Notes under the pieces: model-generated
The model's input: the letters and a program-made list of their open reading frames with translations, nothing else
What the model was told of the DNA's origin: nothing
Databases searched by the model: none
Shown: piece by piece, positions 40,153 to 51,678 of the stretch
Layout of the letters: every line of letters starts with the position of its first letter
Position numbering within the stretch: the first letter of the stretch is position 1
NCBI GenBank assembly: GCA_037178625.1
Contig: CM074133.1
Span: forward strand, 1,364,001 to 1,428,000
Length of the DNA: 64,000 nucleotides
Origin: Skeletonema tropicum
Lineage: Eukaryota; Bacillariophyta; Thalassiosirophyceae; Thalassiosirales; Thalassiosiraceae
Direction: 5' to 3'
Position numbers and translations under genes: made by a program

Positions 40153-40452
40153 AGCCCCGGATGCGCTGTTTCTCTTGATGTGTCTCATGATTTTATTTAC
40201 GCGAGTCTCGATACGTCGACAATTTTTTTTTCTATATGTAGATAAACGACCATGGTGGTGAAATTGGACACTACGAACAAACATATCATCACCACTACTC
40301 CGCGGATACAAAGTTCATCCGCATATATAATAGCACTATTATTGAGTGCCCAAACTACTTATTTTTGTTGGGCTCCAGTTTGAGATCCATAAAAAAGCAC
40401 GCAGAATTTCCCTGTCTGCTTCTTTTGACAGTCCCTCTCTAGAGAAAACGTC

Positions 40453-43400
40453 ATGTTTGTTCCTCAGTGGCCTACGATGGCAACAACAAATGATGGCACT
40501 GCCACCACCACCACCACCAACAACAACGATGATGATGTTACCACTGCGGAATCCACACCGTCGGCAATTGATAATTTAGCCAATAATATATCTGCAGCAA
40601 TGAACGGTAACAAAGCAAGAAGTGAAGAAGACTCTCCTTCCAATAATAATAATAATAATGATGCACATCATGATGTGTCGGCCACTAATACAACAACAAC
40701 AACCGATGACGAACCACCAAACGATGAAGGAATTGAAATATCATCTCTCATGATCAAAACAGATTCCAAAAGTGGGGTGGAGAAACGGCAGCAGCAGCAG
40801 CCAGCAGCACGTACCGAATATGACATGGCACTTCACGGAGGAGGTTCCAGCGGCAGTATGGAAGAGGAAGAGGAAGACACAATGTATCAGTGTCAAATGT
40901 GGACTGCTTCCTTTCCCGATGATACTAACAACGACACTACTGATGATGGTGATACAGCAGACAACAACAACAACATAAGCGAAGGCATCAGCTCCGCATT
41001 CGCCACACTCGGAGGAGGTGACATATGGTCCACCGAGGGCTTTGCCCTCCCCTCACCATTGCAAGATTTACTCAATTCCAACACTCCCCTATCACTACCC
41101 AAGCTATTGGCACAGGATGAATTATTACAAGAGTTGAAGGGGTGTGAGGTAAAGTTGGTGGAATATTTTGGTAGGGAGGATGTGGTGGCGGACTTGGTCG
41201 AGTGTGTGTTTCAAACGGTACCGTATGAACGTGATGAGGTGGGGGGACGTGAACGATGGTGTATTGAGGAGAGGAAACGGAGGGAGGTACGGGAGGAACG
41301 AAAGAGGAAGAATTTGGAGTTCGAACGGTCGGGATCGGAGGAGGAGGTGGAGGTGGATGATAATGGTGATGATGATGATGATGATAAGTTGCATCCAAAT
41401 CACAAGTTGTTCGTTTCATCACCTCGTGAGAATGGGGAGGAACCGAATGTGGAAACACAGTGGATAAGTCCGGCAGTAAGTCCGGTCAAGAAGCGGGGAG
41501 GTGGATGGATTTTTAATCGAGATACGGATGATGATGAGGAAGAAGAAGAGGACGAACAACGCACTCCGGAAGAAGAATATGACTTGAGATTTATACGATA
41601 CCCCTACATGGCTTGTGAGGTACTTTGTTCGGAGGTAGGGACCACCTTGGATGTGCTTGTAGATGGATATATTGATATGGATGCTGAGATTGATGATGGA
41701 GATGAGGGTATTTCGAACCTACCCTTCGCGGTGGGGCCCACCTCCGACAATGGTGGTAATTCACAATTACAAATTCCAGATTCACTGCAACCACTACGAG
41801 GCAGCAATGACACAATGTTCCAACCACGCCAACAACAGACGCAACAACAACAACAACAACAGCAACAGCAGCAACAAACATCCAAAAAGAGAATTTTAGA
41901 TCTAATCTTCTCAGTCTTAATTGATACTCCCCCCTCTTCACTTGATGATCGAAGAGCAGGATATTTAGAAAAGTTGCTGTCGATGTTATTTCGGAGACGG
42001 TCTCAATCTATGGCAGAGTATATGAATACGTCATTAATATTGACGAGTAGATCGGCTCCTGTGTTGAAGCAGCAGCAATTATTATCGTCTTCTGTTCAAT
42101 CGTTGGCACAATCAGACACACCACCACCACCACAACAACAACAACACACTTCTTCGTCAATCGAGAAATATCCATCTTTGAATGCACCACCGATGCTAAT
42201 GTGTGCCTTACTTGACCACTTACATTCACATTCGATAATGCACATTTTACAACGACTACTTGTACCCTCACCACTGCGGAAGCAAGGAAGTTCCAGTCAG
42301 TTGTTAGCTGCTGCTGCCAATAAGAATGATTCCAGTGACGATCTTGCTGCTGGTGGTTCAACGTCATCATCGGATAGTGATGATGACGAAAATCCTTTTT
42401 CTGCGCCGAATAATGATTTTATGAATGCGATTAATCAAATGAATGGTAATCAGCAAATGTCTCTGCATGATATGGATGATGAAGATGTTGACGATGAGGA
42501 TGATTTGGAAAATGATTTGTTACATTTGTTTCAATGTGACTGGTCAGAGAGGCCTGATTGTATGTTGGCATTATTATTGGATAGGTTGGAGGGCAAGACA
42601 GATTCATTTTTGTTGGATTATGGGTTCCCTGTGGGTTATTCAAGTGATGATTCTCCGACAGAAGAATGTGACGTGGAAAATAATGATGATGATGATGTGT
42701 CCTTCTTGTGTTCTCAGCATGCAGCTGAGATACTTGTTACAATCATTCAAAATTCATCGCTCAACTCTCCTGTCATGATCTCCTTGTCATCGGACCCAGC
42801 TCTGAAACGGATCCTAGACATTGCTTCTTTGTCGAGTAGGACATCTCTAACCGATGTATCGAACGAAGAAGAGCAACCTGAATTTGTTCCGCACGAATCG
42901 AAAATGACATGCGCAATAACGGTGCTAGAAAGTTTGGTCCTTCAATTAGGTGGATATGGAGCCGTCGGAGTAGAGGGGGGTGCTGCAGAAACGACAGATG
43001 AGACATTACAACAATCGAACCTGACCGAAATTGGGCCGCACTCGCCTCCACCACTGGCTTCTTCGCCGCCTTTGCAACCTTCTTCTCCGGATTTTTCTCG
43101 AGAAGTAACTACTACTACGGCGGACACGTCAACTCTTGTCAGTCATCTTCCAGCGCTTCTCAAAGATTTGTCGTCGCTATTGACTCATCCTGTCACGAAA
43201 ACTTGGCACACTCCAGCGCAATACACTGGGGGTGAACCTCGACTACTCCTCGGTACGTCTCGTTTGCGCATCCTTCGTCTTGTTGAGGCTCTAGTTCTTC
43301 TTGGAGATGCATCAGTGGATTTCGATCTCCAGCACAGCAATATCTTGAAACATTGTATAGATTTATTTTGGGAGTTTGAATGGTGCTCTATGCTTCATCA

Positions 43401-44796
43401 GAGTGTGGCTAATTTCTTGGTGCATGTGTTTGAGGGTGGAGAAGGAAGATCAGGTTTGCAGGAGTATTTTCTCGAGAATTGTCATTTGATGGAGAGATTA
43501 ATTGATTCGTTTGGAGGTGAAGATGATGTAAATGCAGCTGAATCTGACTCCAATGAAAAGAAAGTGGAGCAAGATGATGACAGTGATGACGACAATAGTA
43601 GCAAGAGAAGTACCGACGTTGATGCAATTGTTCCTGTCTCCGAAGAAGACGTTGATTCTGCAATGGAACAGGAGAGTGGGTGTATGGATGGCAATGAATC
43701 GCCTCAGCCACCAGACTCTGAACCCATTCAAACCACATCGTCCATTTCATCAGGAAGCAAGGGGCGTAATCAAATCCGCAAGGGGTACATGGGTCACGTT
43801 ATTATCATCTGTCAAGCTTTGGCTCATGCTACCACTAATGCTTGTGACGAATGCAATGATATCGAGGGAGACGCAAGTAAGGAAGCCGAGACACAAGCCA
43901 CTTCTCCTTTACCCAGATTACATACCTCCCCCAATCAACAAGAATCGAAATCCTCACGACCATCACAAATCAGTCTTGTACTTCAGCGGGATCCTCATCT
44001 TTTTGATAAATGGAAACAATTTGCTGCTTCTACCCTTGCATTTGAAATGACTGTGCAGTCCGCTCCTTTGGGAGGTCAGCCTATGAATAATGGCCAAAGT
44101 GAAACTGCAACTTCTGAGTCACAGCAGCAGCCTACAGCAGTAATAAATGATACCACCGACGACTTCTTAGGCGAACCATCTGGTCACTTGATATTTGGTG
44201 GAAGTGGTGCAGTTGTGGGTGATATTGATATGGACGATATCGACTTAGATATTGCCGACAGCATGATGGAAAATTTGAGCTTGCCTTCAGGTGAGTCAGA
44301 TGATAGCCAACCACGAGGGCACAACCGTCGCCGAGCTCGGTCCAAGGAAAGCAATTTGGGGCACAATTTCGGCTCTGTAATCCCAACTACAACAGGATTC
44401 CAAGACTACATTTACGATGATCCACTGGGAGGTGGGCATCCTTTCGATAACGATGATGGAAATGACAAAGACTTCTACAAAGGATCAGAAGACGACGACA
44501 TCATGTCTGACGCCATGGTAGTTCCTAGAGATGATGATAAAGAAACAGCATCAACTAGCAGCGATGAATCTTCAGTCGAAGAAGAAAATGATGGCGATGA
44601 TGATGATGTACCAGTGATGGATTTGTTTGCCGGAAATGTAGCGTTCGAAAACGACGAAAATAGTGGTTGGGCTAACTTTGATGGATTTGATCCGTCGCAG
44701 AACGACAGCAACCCTCCGAGTAATAAATCGAGTGACGTGTTTTCTTTCTCGAAGACGCCGTTTGACTTCGTGGATACCCTCGAAGAAGGTGAATAA
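40453..44796 (+). CDS. Protein phosphatase 6 regulatory subunit, SAPS (SIT4-associated) family
   Basis: 1447 aa, single exon. The conserved SAPS region starts near residue 215: LPKLLAQDELLQELKGCEVK LVEYFGREDVVADLVECV, then YPYMACEVLCSEVGTTLDVL VDGY and LLSMLFRRRSQSMAEYM. Blocks near 740 (DCMLALLLDRLEGKTDSF) and 940-990 (RLRILRLVEALVLLGDASV) continue the helical repeat. Long acidic Asp/Asn runs and a polyglutamine tract (about residues 460-475) are inserted between conserved helices, typical of diatom low-complexity expansion. Family members recruit substrates to PP6/Sit4-type phosphatases controlling cell cycle and signalling. An alternative start at the internal ATG 40474 cannot be excluded. 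Confidence 0.85.
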   Translation: MFVPQWPTMATTNDGTATTTTTNNNDDDVTTAESTPSAIDNLANNISAAMNGNKARSEEDSPSNNNNNNDAHHDVSATNTTTTTDDEPPNDEGIEISSLMIKTDSKSGVEKRQQQQPAARTEYDMALHGGGSSGSMEEEEEDTMYQCQMWTASFPDDTNNDTTDDGDTADNNNNISEGISSAFATLGGGDIWSTEGFALPSPLQDLLNSNTPLSLPKLLAQDELLQELKGCEVKLVEYFGREDVVADLVECVFQTVPYERDEVGGRERWCIEERKRREVREERKRKNLEFERSGSEEEVEVDDNGDDDDDDKLHPNHKLFVSSPRENGEEPNVETQWISPAVSPVKKRGGGWIFNRDTDDDEEEEEDEQRTPEEEYDLRFIRYPYMACEVLCSEVGTTLDVLVDGYIDMDAEIDDGDEGISNLPFAVGPTSDNGGNSQLQIPDSLQPLRGSNDTMFQPRQQQTQQQQQQQQQQQQTSKKRILDLIFSVLIDTPPSSLDDRRAGYLEKLLSMLFRRRSQSMAEYMNTSLILTSRSAPVLKQQQLLSSSVQSLAQSDTPPPPQQQQHTSSSIEKYPSLNAPPMLMCALLDHLHSHSIMHILQRLLVPSPLRKQGSSSQLLAAAANKNDSSDDLAAGGSTSSSDSDDDENPFSAPNNDFMNAINQMNGNQQMSLHDMDDEDVDDEDDLENDLLHLFQCDWSERPDCMLALLLDRLEGKTDSFLLDYGFPVGYSSDDSPTEECDVENNDDDDVSFLCSQHAAEILVTIIQNSSLNSPVMISLSSDPALKRILDIASLSSRTSLTDVSNEEEQPEFVPHESKMTCAITVLESLVLQLGGYGAVGVEGGAAETTDETLQQSNLTEIGPHSPPPLASSPPLQPSSPDFSREVTTTTADTSTLVSHLPALLKDLSSLLTHPVTKTWHTPAQYTGGEPRLLLGTSRLRILRLVEALVLLGDASVDFDLQHSNILKHCIDLFWEFEWCSMLHQSVANFLVHVFEGGEGRSGLQEYFLENCHLMERLIDSFGGEDDVNAAESDSNEKKVEQDDDSDDDNSSKRSTDVDAIVPVSEEDVDSAMEQESGCMDGNESPQPPDSEPIQTTSSISSGSKGRNQIRKGYMGHVIIICQALAHATTNACDECNDIEGDASKEAETQATSPLPRLHTSPNQQESKSSRPSQISLVLQRDPHLFDKWKQFAASTLAFEMTVQSAPLGGQPMNNGQSETATSESQQQPTAVINDTTDDFLGEPSGHLIFGGSGAVVGDIDMDDIDLDIADSMMENLSLPSGESDDSQPRGHNRRRARSKESNLGHNFGSVIPTTTGFQDYIYDDPLGGGHPFDNDDGNDKDFYKGSEDDDIMSDAMVVPRDDDKETASTSSDESSVEEENDGDDDDVPVMDLFAGNVAFENDENSGWANFDGFDPSQNDSNPPSNKSSDVFSFSKTPFDFVDTLEEGE

Positions 44797-44882
44797 ATTT
44801 CTTAATAGGCTTTATTATATGTTCCCTCCTGAGTACAACTATACAATACATACACATTGTGCTGTCATGAGTCATGAAAAAT

Positions 44883-46949
44883 TTATTGGAAGAGATCTTC
44901 GTCCTCAGAGATCATCTCCATCAAAGATGCCGCTGACAAATCAGCAAAATCGTTGACATTACCTTCCACCCAAAGTAAAACAAGTTCTGGGGCAGGTAAC
45001 ATTTCGGTTGAATTCAACTTGAACGTCATCTTGTTGTCGAAGATCCCTCTCGAGAAGGCTGGAGCTATATCCACAAACCCGTTTCTGTCAAAAGTGCCAA
45101 CTGCGACTGAATTGTCCAACGATATTTGTGCTCTTTCGCATGGAGAACATTCCCACAGACCTGCTTTGGGAAGATAGTCCAACGAAATCTCCTCAAAGTC
45201 TTCGTTGTTGCTACCAGGTCTCATAAACACTTTGAATGGGGTGCCGCGAGGGTCGTTCAACATTGGTAAAATGTCAAATCTGACAATTGTCCCAATATTC
45301 ACGAAATTATTCACAACATCATTTTTTGCCTCGTTTTTGTCCTTGTCCTTATCCTTATCCTTGTCCTTGTCCTTATCATTCTCCATGTCGACGTCCTCAT
45401 TGCCTGCCTTTCCTTCGACAAGAAAGGAATTTGCAACAGCTTGAATATAGGTCGCAGAGAGCTTGCTTGGAGAGGAGGTCGTCGAAGGTTTCACTGTGGT
45501 GGTGGACGTTGTTGTTGAAGTCGAACTCGTTGAAGACGATGCTACTTTTGAAGAGGAGGTCGTCGAAGGTTGCACTGTGTTGGTGGACGTTGTTGTTGAA
45601 GTCGAACTCGTTGAAGACGATGCTACTTTTGAAGAGGAGGTCGTCGAAGGTTTCACTGTGTTGGTGGACGTTGTTGTTGAAGTCGAACTCGTTGAAGACG
45701 ATGTTGTTACTGTTGAAGAGGAGGTCGTCGAAGGTTTCACTGTGGTGGTGGACGTTGTTGTTGAAGTCGAACTCGTTGAAGACGATGCTACTGTTGAAGA
45801 GGAGGTCGTCGAAGATGAACTTGTGGTGGCGGACGTTGTTGCTGCAGTCGAACTCGAAGACGATGTTGTTACTGTTGAGGATGTTGTTGCATCGGTTGAA
45901 GGATCAACAGTTAATGTTGTTGTTTCCGATGTGGTTGTATCTGTAAAGATCCACTCTAAAGACTCATCATTGGATTCATCTCTAGCAGATGGAACAGTCG
46001 ATGGAACAGTCGATGGAGCAGTCGATGGAGCAGTCGATTGAGCAGTCGATGGAGCAATCGATGGAACAGTCGATTGAGCAGTCGATGGGGCAGCTGTTGT
46101 AGCAACCTGTAAAAGGGTAGCAGTATCTATTGGAATTGTCGGAGTGCTTCCTATCGATGGGTCAACTGCTGTTTCTGGAGCTTCACCAGAAGTAGAAGTA
46201 GAAGATATCCCCACCGTCGGAGAGTCATACAAACTTGTCAGCTGCTTGTAATCTGCACCTGATTTTGCAGGGTTGCCATCTACAATAATAGCTGCAATAA
46301 CCGCTGATACACCAAAAAGTAGTAGCATAGAGGCTGTCAAGATGAAAAGCTTAGCCATTCTAGGATTCAGCTCACTGAAGTTTTGATAAATGTACCCACC
46401 AAATCCGTCTGAAAAGGAAGAAGTTGAGCTATTACCTTTTGATAGAACTGATTCCTCGTCTGCAGAAATATCATAGCTTGATTCTTCATGTGAAGGCCGA
46501 TTTTCGAGATCTATGGTTGGATCTGTACTTCTATTAAGCGCAGGATCTTTAGACCAGGTTTTTGGTATATTACCTGGAAGAGCGTCTTCGTCCCCACTGG
46601 TTGAGTGATCGTATGCCTTTCTCCTGAAGGCGGTGAGAATACCTCCACTTTTGAACTCAACGCTGCTGACGGAGGAATTTGCTGAAGAAGCTGTAATGCT
46701 GAGGGCATAGTTCACAGTGAGCGAATAATCTCCATGATTCTCCACTATTTCAGTTTCGGTGTAGGCAGTAGGATCACTGCTCATGCTGCTAAGGCTTACA
46801 TTGTCTACTTCTACTTCGTGGTTAATGAAAAAGAATTCTCCCACTCGAGGTTGTCCTTCGTTGCTATTCAAATTCACCTCTCTGTTTGGTGAGATAACCG
46901 GACCACAAACAGCCGTGTTTGTTTCGATGCTGCCCTTCTCTTCAGCCAT
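44883..46949 (-). CDS. Type II membrane protein with Ser/Thr-rich repeats (surface or cell-wall associated)
   Basis: 688 aa, single exon. Residues 1-200 are an acidic, Ser-rich cytoplasmic part. One helix follows (MAKLFILTASMLLLFGVSAV then IAAIIVD, about 201-225). The ectodomain has STAPSTVPS repeats, then four or five copies of a 28-residue Ser/Thr block (core SSTSSTSTTTST.TVKPSTT), a KDKDKDKDKD run, and a non-repetitive C-terminal domain of about 150 residues with a CSPC pair and a VVNNFVNIGTIVRFDIL start. The Thr/Ser blocks are probably heavily O-glycosylated. Function unknown. It shares architecture with the next gene, transcribed in the same direction. Confidence 0.7.
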   Translation of the reverse strand: MAEEKGSIETNTAVCGPVISPNREVNLNSNEGQPRVGEFFFINHEVEVDNVSLSSMSSDPTAYTETEIVENHGDYSLTVNYALSITASSANSSVSSVEFKSGGILTAFRRKAYDHSTSGDEDALPGNIPKTWSKDPALNRSTDPTIDLENRPSHEESSYDISADEESVLSKGNSSTSSFSDGFGGYIYQNFSELNPRMAKLFILTASMLLLFGVSAVIAAIIVDGNPAKSGADYKQLTSLYDSPTVGISSTSTSGEAPETAVDPSIGSTPTIPIDTATLLQVATTAAPSTAQSTVPSIAPSTAQSTAPSTAPSTVPSTVPSARDESNDESLEWIFTDTTTSETTTLTVDPSTDATTSSTVTTSSSSSTAATTSATTSSSSTTSSSTVASSSTSSTSTTTSTTTVKPSTTSSSTVTTSSSTSSTSTTTSTNTVKPSTTSSSKVASSSTSSTSTTTSTNTVQPSTTSSSKVASSSTSSTSTTTSTTTVKPSTTSSPSKLSATYIQAVANSFLVEGKAGNEDVDMENDKDKDKDKDKDKDKNEAKNDVVNNFVNIGTIVRFDILPMLNDPRGTPFKVFMRPGSNNEDFEEISLDYLPKAGLWECSPCERAQISLDNSVAVGTFDRNGFVDIAPAFSRGIFDNKMTFKLNSTEMLPAPELVLLWVEGNVNDFADLSAASLMEMISEDEDLFQ
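45463..46090 (-). repeat. Coding minisatellite (Ser/Thr blocks and STAPS units)
   Basis: Near-identical 81-90 bp units with core GAGGAGGTCGTCGAAGGTTT (plus-strand view) at 45463-45830, and 12-15 bp units GCAGTCGATGGA at 45995-46090, inside the type II protein gene. Confidence 0.85.
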
Positions 46950-47404
46950 TGTTGCTTTTGTGTTGCAGCTATCTGCAGATGAAAATTGTATCTTGCGTGT
47001 AGAACCCCATTCTTTCCTTCTGCACTACTCTTGTGTGGAAAGAAGAGCGGCTAGCTGCGTAGGCAGTCATCATGAGGATGACTTCGTGTTCGGTTCTTTC
47101 TCTTGATCTTGGATCTTCACACTTGACACGCGAAGGATTGGAATAACTTGGAACAGATGAGAACTCGAAATGTCGTAGCGACAAGAAAGAAGTTTACAAG
47201 ATACAGCGGGAGCTGACTGAATAAAATACCTATCTCCTTCTCCCTGAAATTTACCTTCGTCGTCGATCTCCAAATGAAATACATAATAGCAAGTTGGTTT
47301 TGATGAAGCAAGGTCGATATAGTAACACTTTTAAGATAGTCTTCTATACAATTACAATCTTACTGTACAATCACCCAGAGACACCTCTGATCTGGGTATC
47401 AACA
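46950..47404. other. Intergenic between the two surface-protein genes
   Basis: 455 bp holding the 44883-46949 gene promoter and the 3' region of the upstream gene. No motif was recognised. Confidence 0.35.
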
Positions 47405-50400
47405 TCAAACAAGGTTGAACCCCGCTGCATCACAGTGTCTCTTGTCTACAGTACCATCACAGCAGTTAGATCTCAATCTAGAGGAACAATTCTCATTTTT
47501 GCACCATAATTCCTTTTGGATCCAAATAAATCTCCATGGATAAGTCTGACGAGAACAAAACATGCTTGGCTCAGAACTCGGCTTAGTAGTTGGCTTCTTT
47601 GTCGGCTTTAAGGTTGGCTTTCTAGTCGGCTCTGGAGTCGACCTAAGTGTAGGCTTATTCGTCCTGGGGGTGCCCGTGGGATCGGAACTTGGCTTAGGAG
47701 TTGGCTCATTCGTTACCGGAGCCGTGGGAACGGGAGTTGGCTTTGGAGTCGGCTCAATCGTTACCGGAGCAGTGGGGCCAGGAGTTGGCTTTGGAGTCGG
47801 CTCATTCGTTACCGGAGCCGTGGGTCCAGGACTTGGCTTCAGAGTCGGCTCATTCGTTTTTGGAGCCGTGGGAACGGGAGTTGGCTTTGGAGTCGGCTCA
47901 TTCGTTTTTGGAGCAGTTGGGCCAGGAGTTGGCTTTGGAGTCGGCTTTTCAGTTACCGGAGCTGCCGTGGGTCCAGGGCTTGGCTTTGGAGTCGGCTCAT
48001 TCGTTTTTGGAGCAGTGGGAACGGGAGTTGGCTTTGGAGTCGGCTCATTCGTTTTTGGAGCAGTTGGACCAGGAGTTGGCTTTGGAGTCGGCTTTTCAGT
48101 TACCGGAGCTGCCGTGGGTCCAGGGCTTGGCTTCAGAGTCGGATCCTTCGATGCCGGAGCTACCGTGGGATCGGGACTTGGCTTCGGAGTCGGCTCATTC
48201 GTTACTGGAGCTACAGTTGGATCAGGACTTAGCTCGAAAGTCGGCTTGTTCGAAAATAGCGAATCCGTTGGCTTGAAGCTTGGCTTAGAAGTCGGAGCTT
48301 TTGTTACTGGAGCAAGCGTGGGCTTGGAACTGGGCCCTATAGTTGGATCGGTTGATACTGGTAGCTCCGTTGGTTTCGCAGTTGAACTGGTGGGGTTGGG
48401 AGAAGGTGCGACGGTAGGTAGGTTAGCGGAGCTCAATGATGGCTGAAGAGACGTCGGTCCTGGAGTTGGATTGGGGTATTCCCTTGGATTGGGTAAAGGT
48501 GATGGTACGACAGTCAGAGGTGATGTGGATGGCAGAGGCGTGACCGGCTCAGAAGTCGTGGGCACTTGAGTCGGCGGAACCGCGACTGGACTGCTAGACG
48601 AGCCAGACGTAGGTGATGGAGTCTAAAAGTAGTTAAGCAAGCGATTGTGTTAGTATCTGAAGTTGAATCGTGATAAAAAAGATATTTCTCGATACAAAAT
48701 ATACTCACCACCACTGTTGGACTTGGAGTAGGCGCACTAGTGAAAGCATCGCCCGATGGTTTCTCGGTATTGAAAGTAGTAGGAGCTGAAGTAACAAATG
48801 ATGAGTTAGTTGGCTTCAATGTAGGCGCACTAGTGATAGCATCGCCCGATGGTTTCTCGGTATTGGAAGTAGTAGGAGCTGTAGTAACAAATGATGAGTT
48901 AGTTGGCTTCAATGTAGGCGCACTAGTGATAGCATCGCCCGATGGTTTCTCGGTATTGAAAGTAGTAGGAGCTGAAGTAACAAATGATGAGTTAGTTGGC
49001 TTCAATGTAGGCACAGTAGTGATAGCATCGCCTGATGGTTTCTCGGTATTGGAAGTAGTAGGAGTAGGAGCTGTAGTAAAAAATGATGAGTTAGTTGGCT
49101 TCAATGTAGGCGCAGTAGTGATAGCATCGCCTGATGGTTTCTCGGTATTGAAAGTAGTAGGAGCTGAACTGACAAATGATGAGTTAGTTGGCTTCAATGT
49201 AGGCACAGTAGTGATAGCATCGCCTGATGGTTTCTCGGTATTGAAAGTAGTAGGAGCTGAACTGACAAATGATGAGTTAGTTGGCTTCAATGTAGGCGCA
49301 GTAGTGAAAGCATCGCCTGATGGTTTCTCGGTATTGGAAGTAGTAGGAGCTGAACTAACGAATGATACGTTAGTTGGCTTCAATGTTGGAGGTGATGAAG
49401 AAGGTGGATGTGTTGGAAAGGGAGTAGGCTTTTTGGTTGTCGGTTGCTTTGTTGGGCGTTTTGTTGGGCGTTTTGTTGGGCGTTTTGTTGGATGTTTTGT
49501 TGGATGTTTTGTTGGACGCTTTGTTGGACGCTTTGTTGGTTTCCTTGTTGGATTCCTTGTTGGACGCCTCGAAGGCTTCCTTGTTGGATTTAGTGTTGGA
49601 TTTAGTGTTGGATTTAGTGTTGGATATGGTGTTGGATATGGTGTATCATCAATGAATATCTGCTTTTCTCCTGGTGGTATCCAGGACGGAACAATAGAAG
49701 GTCTCCATCCATTCGAATCTTGTCCAGGAGTGGGCTTCGGACTTGATGGGAAAGCTGCTGCACTCTCTGAATTCTCTGAATATTCTACTTCTACAGCTCC
49801 TGGCGTGGGATTCGGAGTTAATATCGGTATCACATAGTCCCAATCAAGAGTCTCTGGTGTTGGAGATATTGTTGGTGATGGCGCCGTACTAGTATCATTG
49901 GTGGTAGACTCAACTCGGTCCTGTAGATTTGCTTCTATTAACTCTTTTTTGTCCATTTCATCGATTATTGTTAATGTGCCGACACCGACACAGCACTTTT
50001 CGGGTAGCCCTACGGGCTGCTGAGTATCGTAATAACCTGACGTACTAATCTCAATTCTAGATTGATTCTGAGGTCGTGCATTAAGAGCTATAGCAACGAT
50101 GGCGACAATGGCAAATATAGCGGCAAGAATCACTGACGAGATCATTATTCTTTTGGCTTTCGGAGATGAGAGTGCGTGGTCGTAGTGATGCCGATAAGAT
50201 CGGTACGCGTTGCTGTTGTAAATCTCCCTGAGTTCGTTGGAGAAATACTGTGACATATTGCTGCTGCTACTTATAATTGATGGTGTAGGGTTAGACTCAC
50301 TTGTTTTGTGTAAGGGAGATACAAGCACCTCGCCTGGAAGGTGAGTAGTCATGGGTGTTTGGTCGGAGGAGTTCTGTGGCGATGGATTATCTCGATGATA

Positions 50401-51165
50401 TCTGTTGACATACCATGGCGAGCTATGAACTAGATTGCTTTTCTTTCTACGGGGAGGCGTAAAAGCCTTCAACATCTTGGTGCTTTGGGAGCTTGACTTG
50501 TCGTTGGATGACGTTGGACTGCCACTTCCCTGCCTTTTGTCAATCTGCGACGGACGTTGATTTCTCTTGGATGAAGAGAAGAAACGTCCACCACTTCGGT
50601 CAATTTTGGGGAAGAAATCATTAGTCAGAGAGCTCAATGAGCTAGCTCTATCATTATTTGTGTTTGAGTCACTTGAATCTTCACGATAACGTTCTACCTC
50701 TATATTTTCGTCCTTTTCCACTGTGTCAGTCAAACTAGACCCAGTAAAGCCACCGCCACGCCACCCATATCTCATCCTCATAAAAGAGGGTTGGCGAGCA
50801 TCACTTTCTGACTCCGGCACAATAGGCGGACCATATTTTTGCATGTGATAATAGGAATCAAACGATCCTAGGTTGCTCCCGTCATTACTTCTCGGTGACG
50901 AACCGGTTCCACGAACCGAATATCCATCTATTACGTCCACCACTTCGAAAGTACTCCTAGATGGGCTGTAATATTGCGCCCCCGCCGACATGCCCACATT
51001 TGTGATGGTTGTAAACTCTCCAGTAAGACCACTGTTGCTGACGGCATCATCTTGCCAACTATTTGTGTTATTTTCTGCATCCACTTGCTCTCCGCTTGGA
51101 GAAGAATGGTCGAGAACCCCGTCAGTTTCTTCGTTGCTCATGTGGTTAGTTGTTGGGCTACTCAT
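47405..51165 (-). CDS. Large type II membrane protein with Pro/Thr-rich repeats (2 exons)
   Basis: Exon 1 is 51165-48709, the intron 48708-48623 (GTGAGT...TTTTAG), exon 2 48622-47405; phase is exact and gives 1224 aa. The first ATG in frame ([13 protein letters not shown]) is at 51165. A Ser/Asn-rich cytoplasmic region of about 330 residues precedes one helix ([20 protein letters not shown]). The ectodomain contains [24 protein letters not shown] basic PT repeats, eight 27-residue [17 protein letters not shown] units, and after the intron [15 protein letters not shown] units. It closes with a short Cys-rich end ([22 protein letters not shown]). PT repeats are common in diatom wall-linked proteins. 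Role in cell-wall attachment or adhesion is inference. Confidence 0.7.
47640..49640 (-). repeat. Coding repeats of the PT-rich protein
   Basis: Exon 2 has about 54-66 bp units ([15 protein letters not shown]) from 47640 to 48240. Exon 1 has 81-90 bp units ([10 protein letters not shown]...TEKPSGDA) from about 48730 to 49385 and short KPTKRPT units from 49430 to 49640. Units differ at few bases, which suggests ongoing homogenisation. Confidence 0.85.
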
Positions 51166-51587
51166 GCTACCCTGTGGATTCAGATGGATCAATGTGAGGC
51201 CACCATCGTAAGCAACTACTGTACTCTATTAAGTCGGGTATAGTGGTTTGATAGATAGAGTGTAAAAGTAAATCCCATTACTTCTTTCCACATGGTTATA
51301 AGGTGTAGGTCAGTAAGAAGATCTCTCAAAATTTTGACAATAATGGCAAGACTTCGCGCCAAATTTTGTATCCATTCCTTCCTTCGTCTTTCTTCCCGCC
51401 AAAAATGGCAGCCAAGTGCAAAAAATTTAAAAATCGAAAATCGCACATACATCACCACCTTTTACGATTCAAAGTGGGACGGCGGACAGACGGATCACGC
51501 ATCATCATCCACCTTCTCATTTTTTTAGAGGGGCAAAATCGACCTAAACCATGGGATTATTGCCGTAGTAATGATACTACACACCCA

Positions 51588-51678
51588 AAATTTACCTAAA
51601 TGTGTGCCTTTCTTGATATGTTCCTGTTAACACTATATCGAATCACATATCCAGAAAGGCACACATTTGGGGTAAAAT
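51588..51678. repeat. Near-perfect 30-bp hairpin
   Basis: AAATGTGTGCCTTTCTTGATATG (51598-51620) pairs with CATATCCAGAAAGGCACACATTT (51646-51668), one mismatch inside, with about 26 nt between; pairing continues outward through TTTACC / GGTAAAA. It stands alone in a 2.3-kb intergenic stretch and is not next to a stop codon. A tiny MITE or a small-RNA precursor are both possible. Confidence 0.6.

Noticed and set aside
45463..46041. 192-codon plus-strand frame of Val/Glu repeats
   Set aside because: Antisense shadow of the Ser/Thr repeats of the 44883-46949 gene.
47562..49837. Long plus-strand frames of 294 and 365 codons opposite the PT-rich gene
   Set aside because: They are antisense to coding repeats; a repeat without stops in one frame keeps the opposite frame open. 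The encoded Gly/Val runs have no start context or family match.
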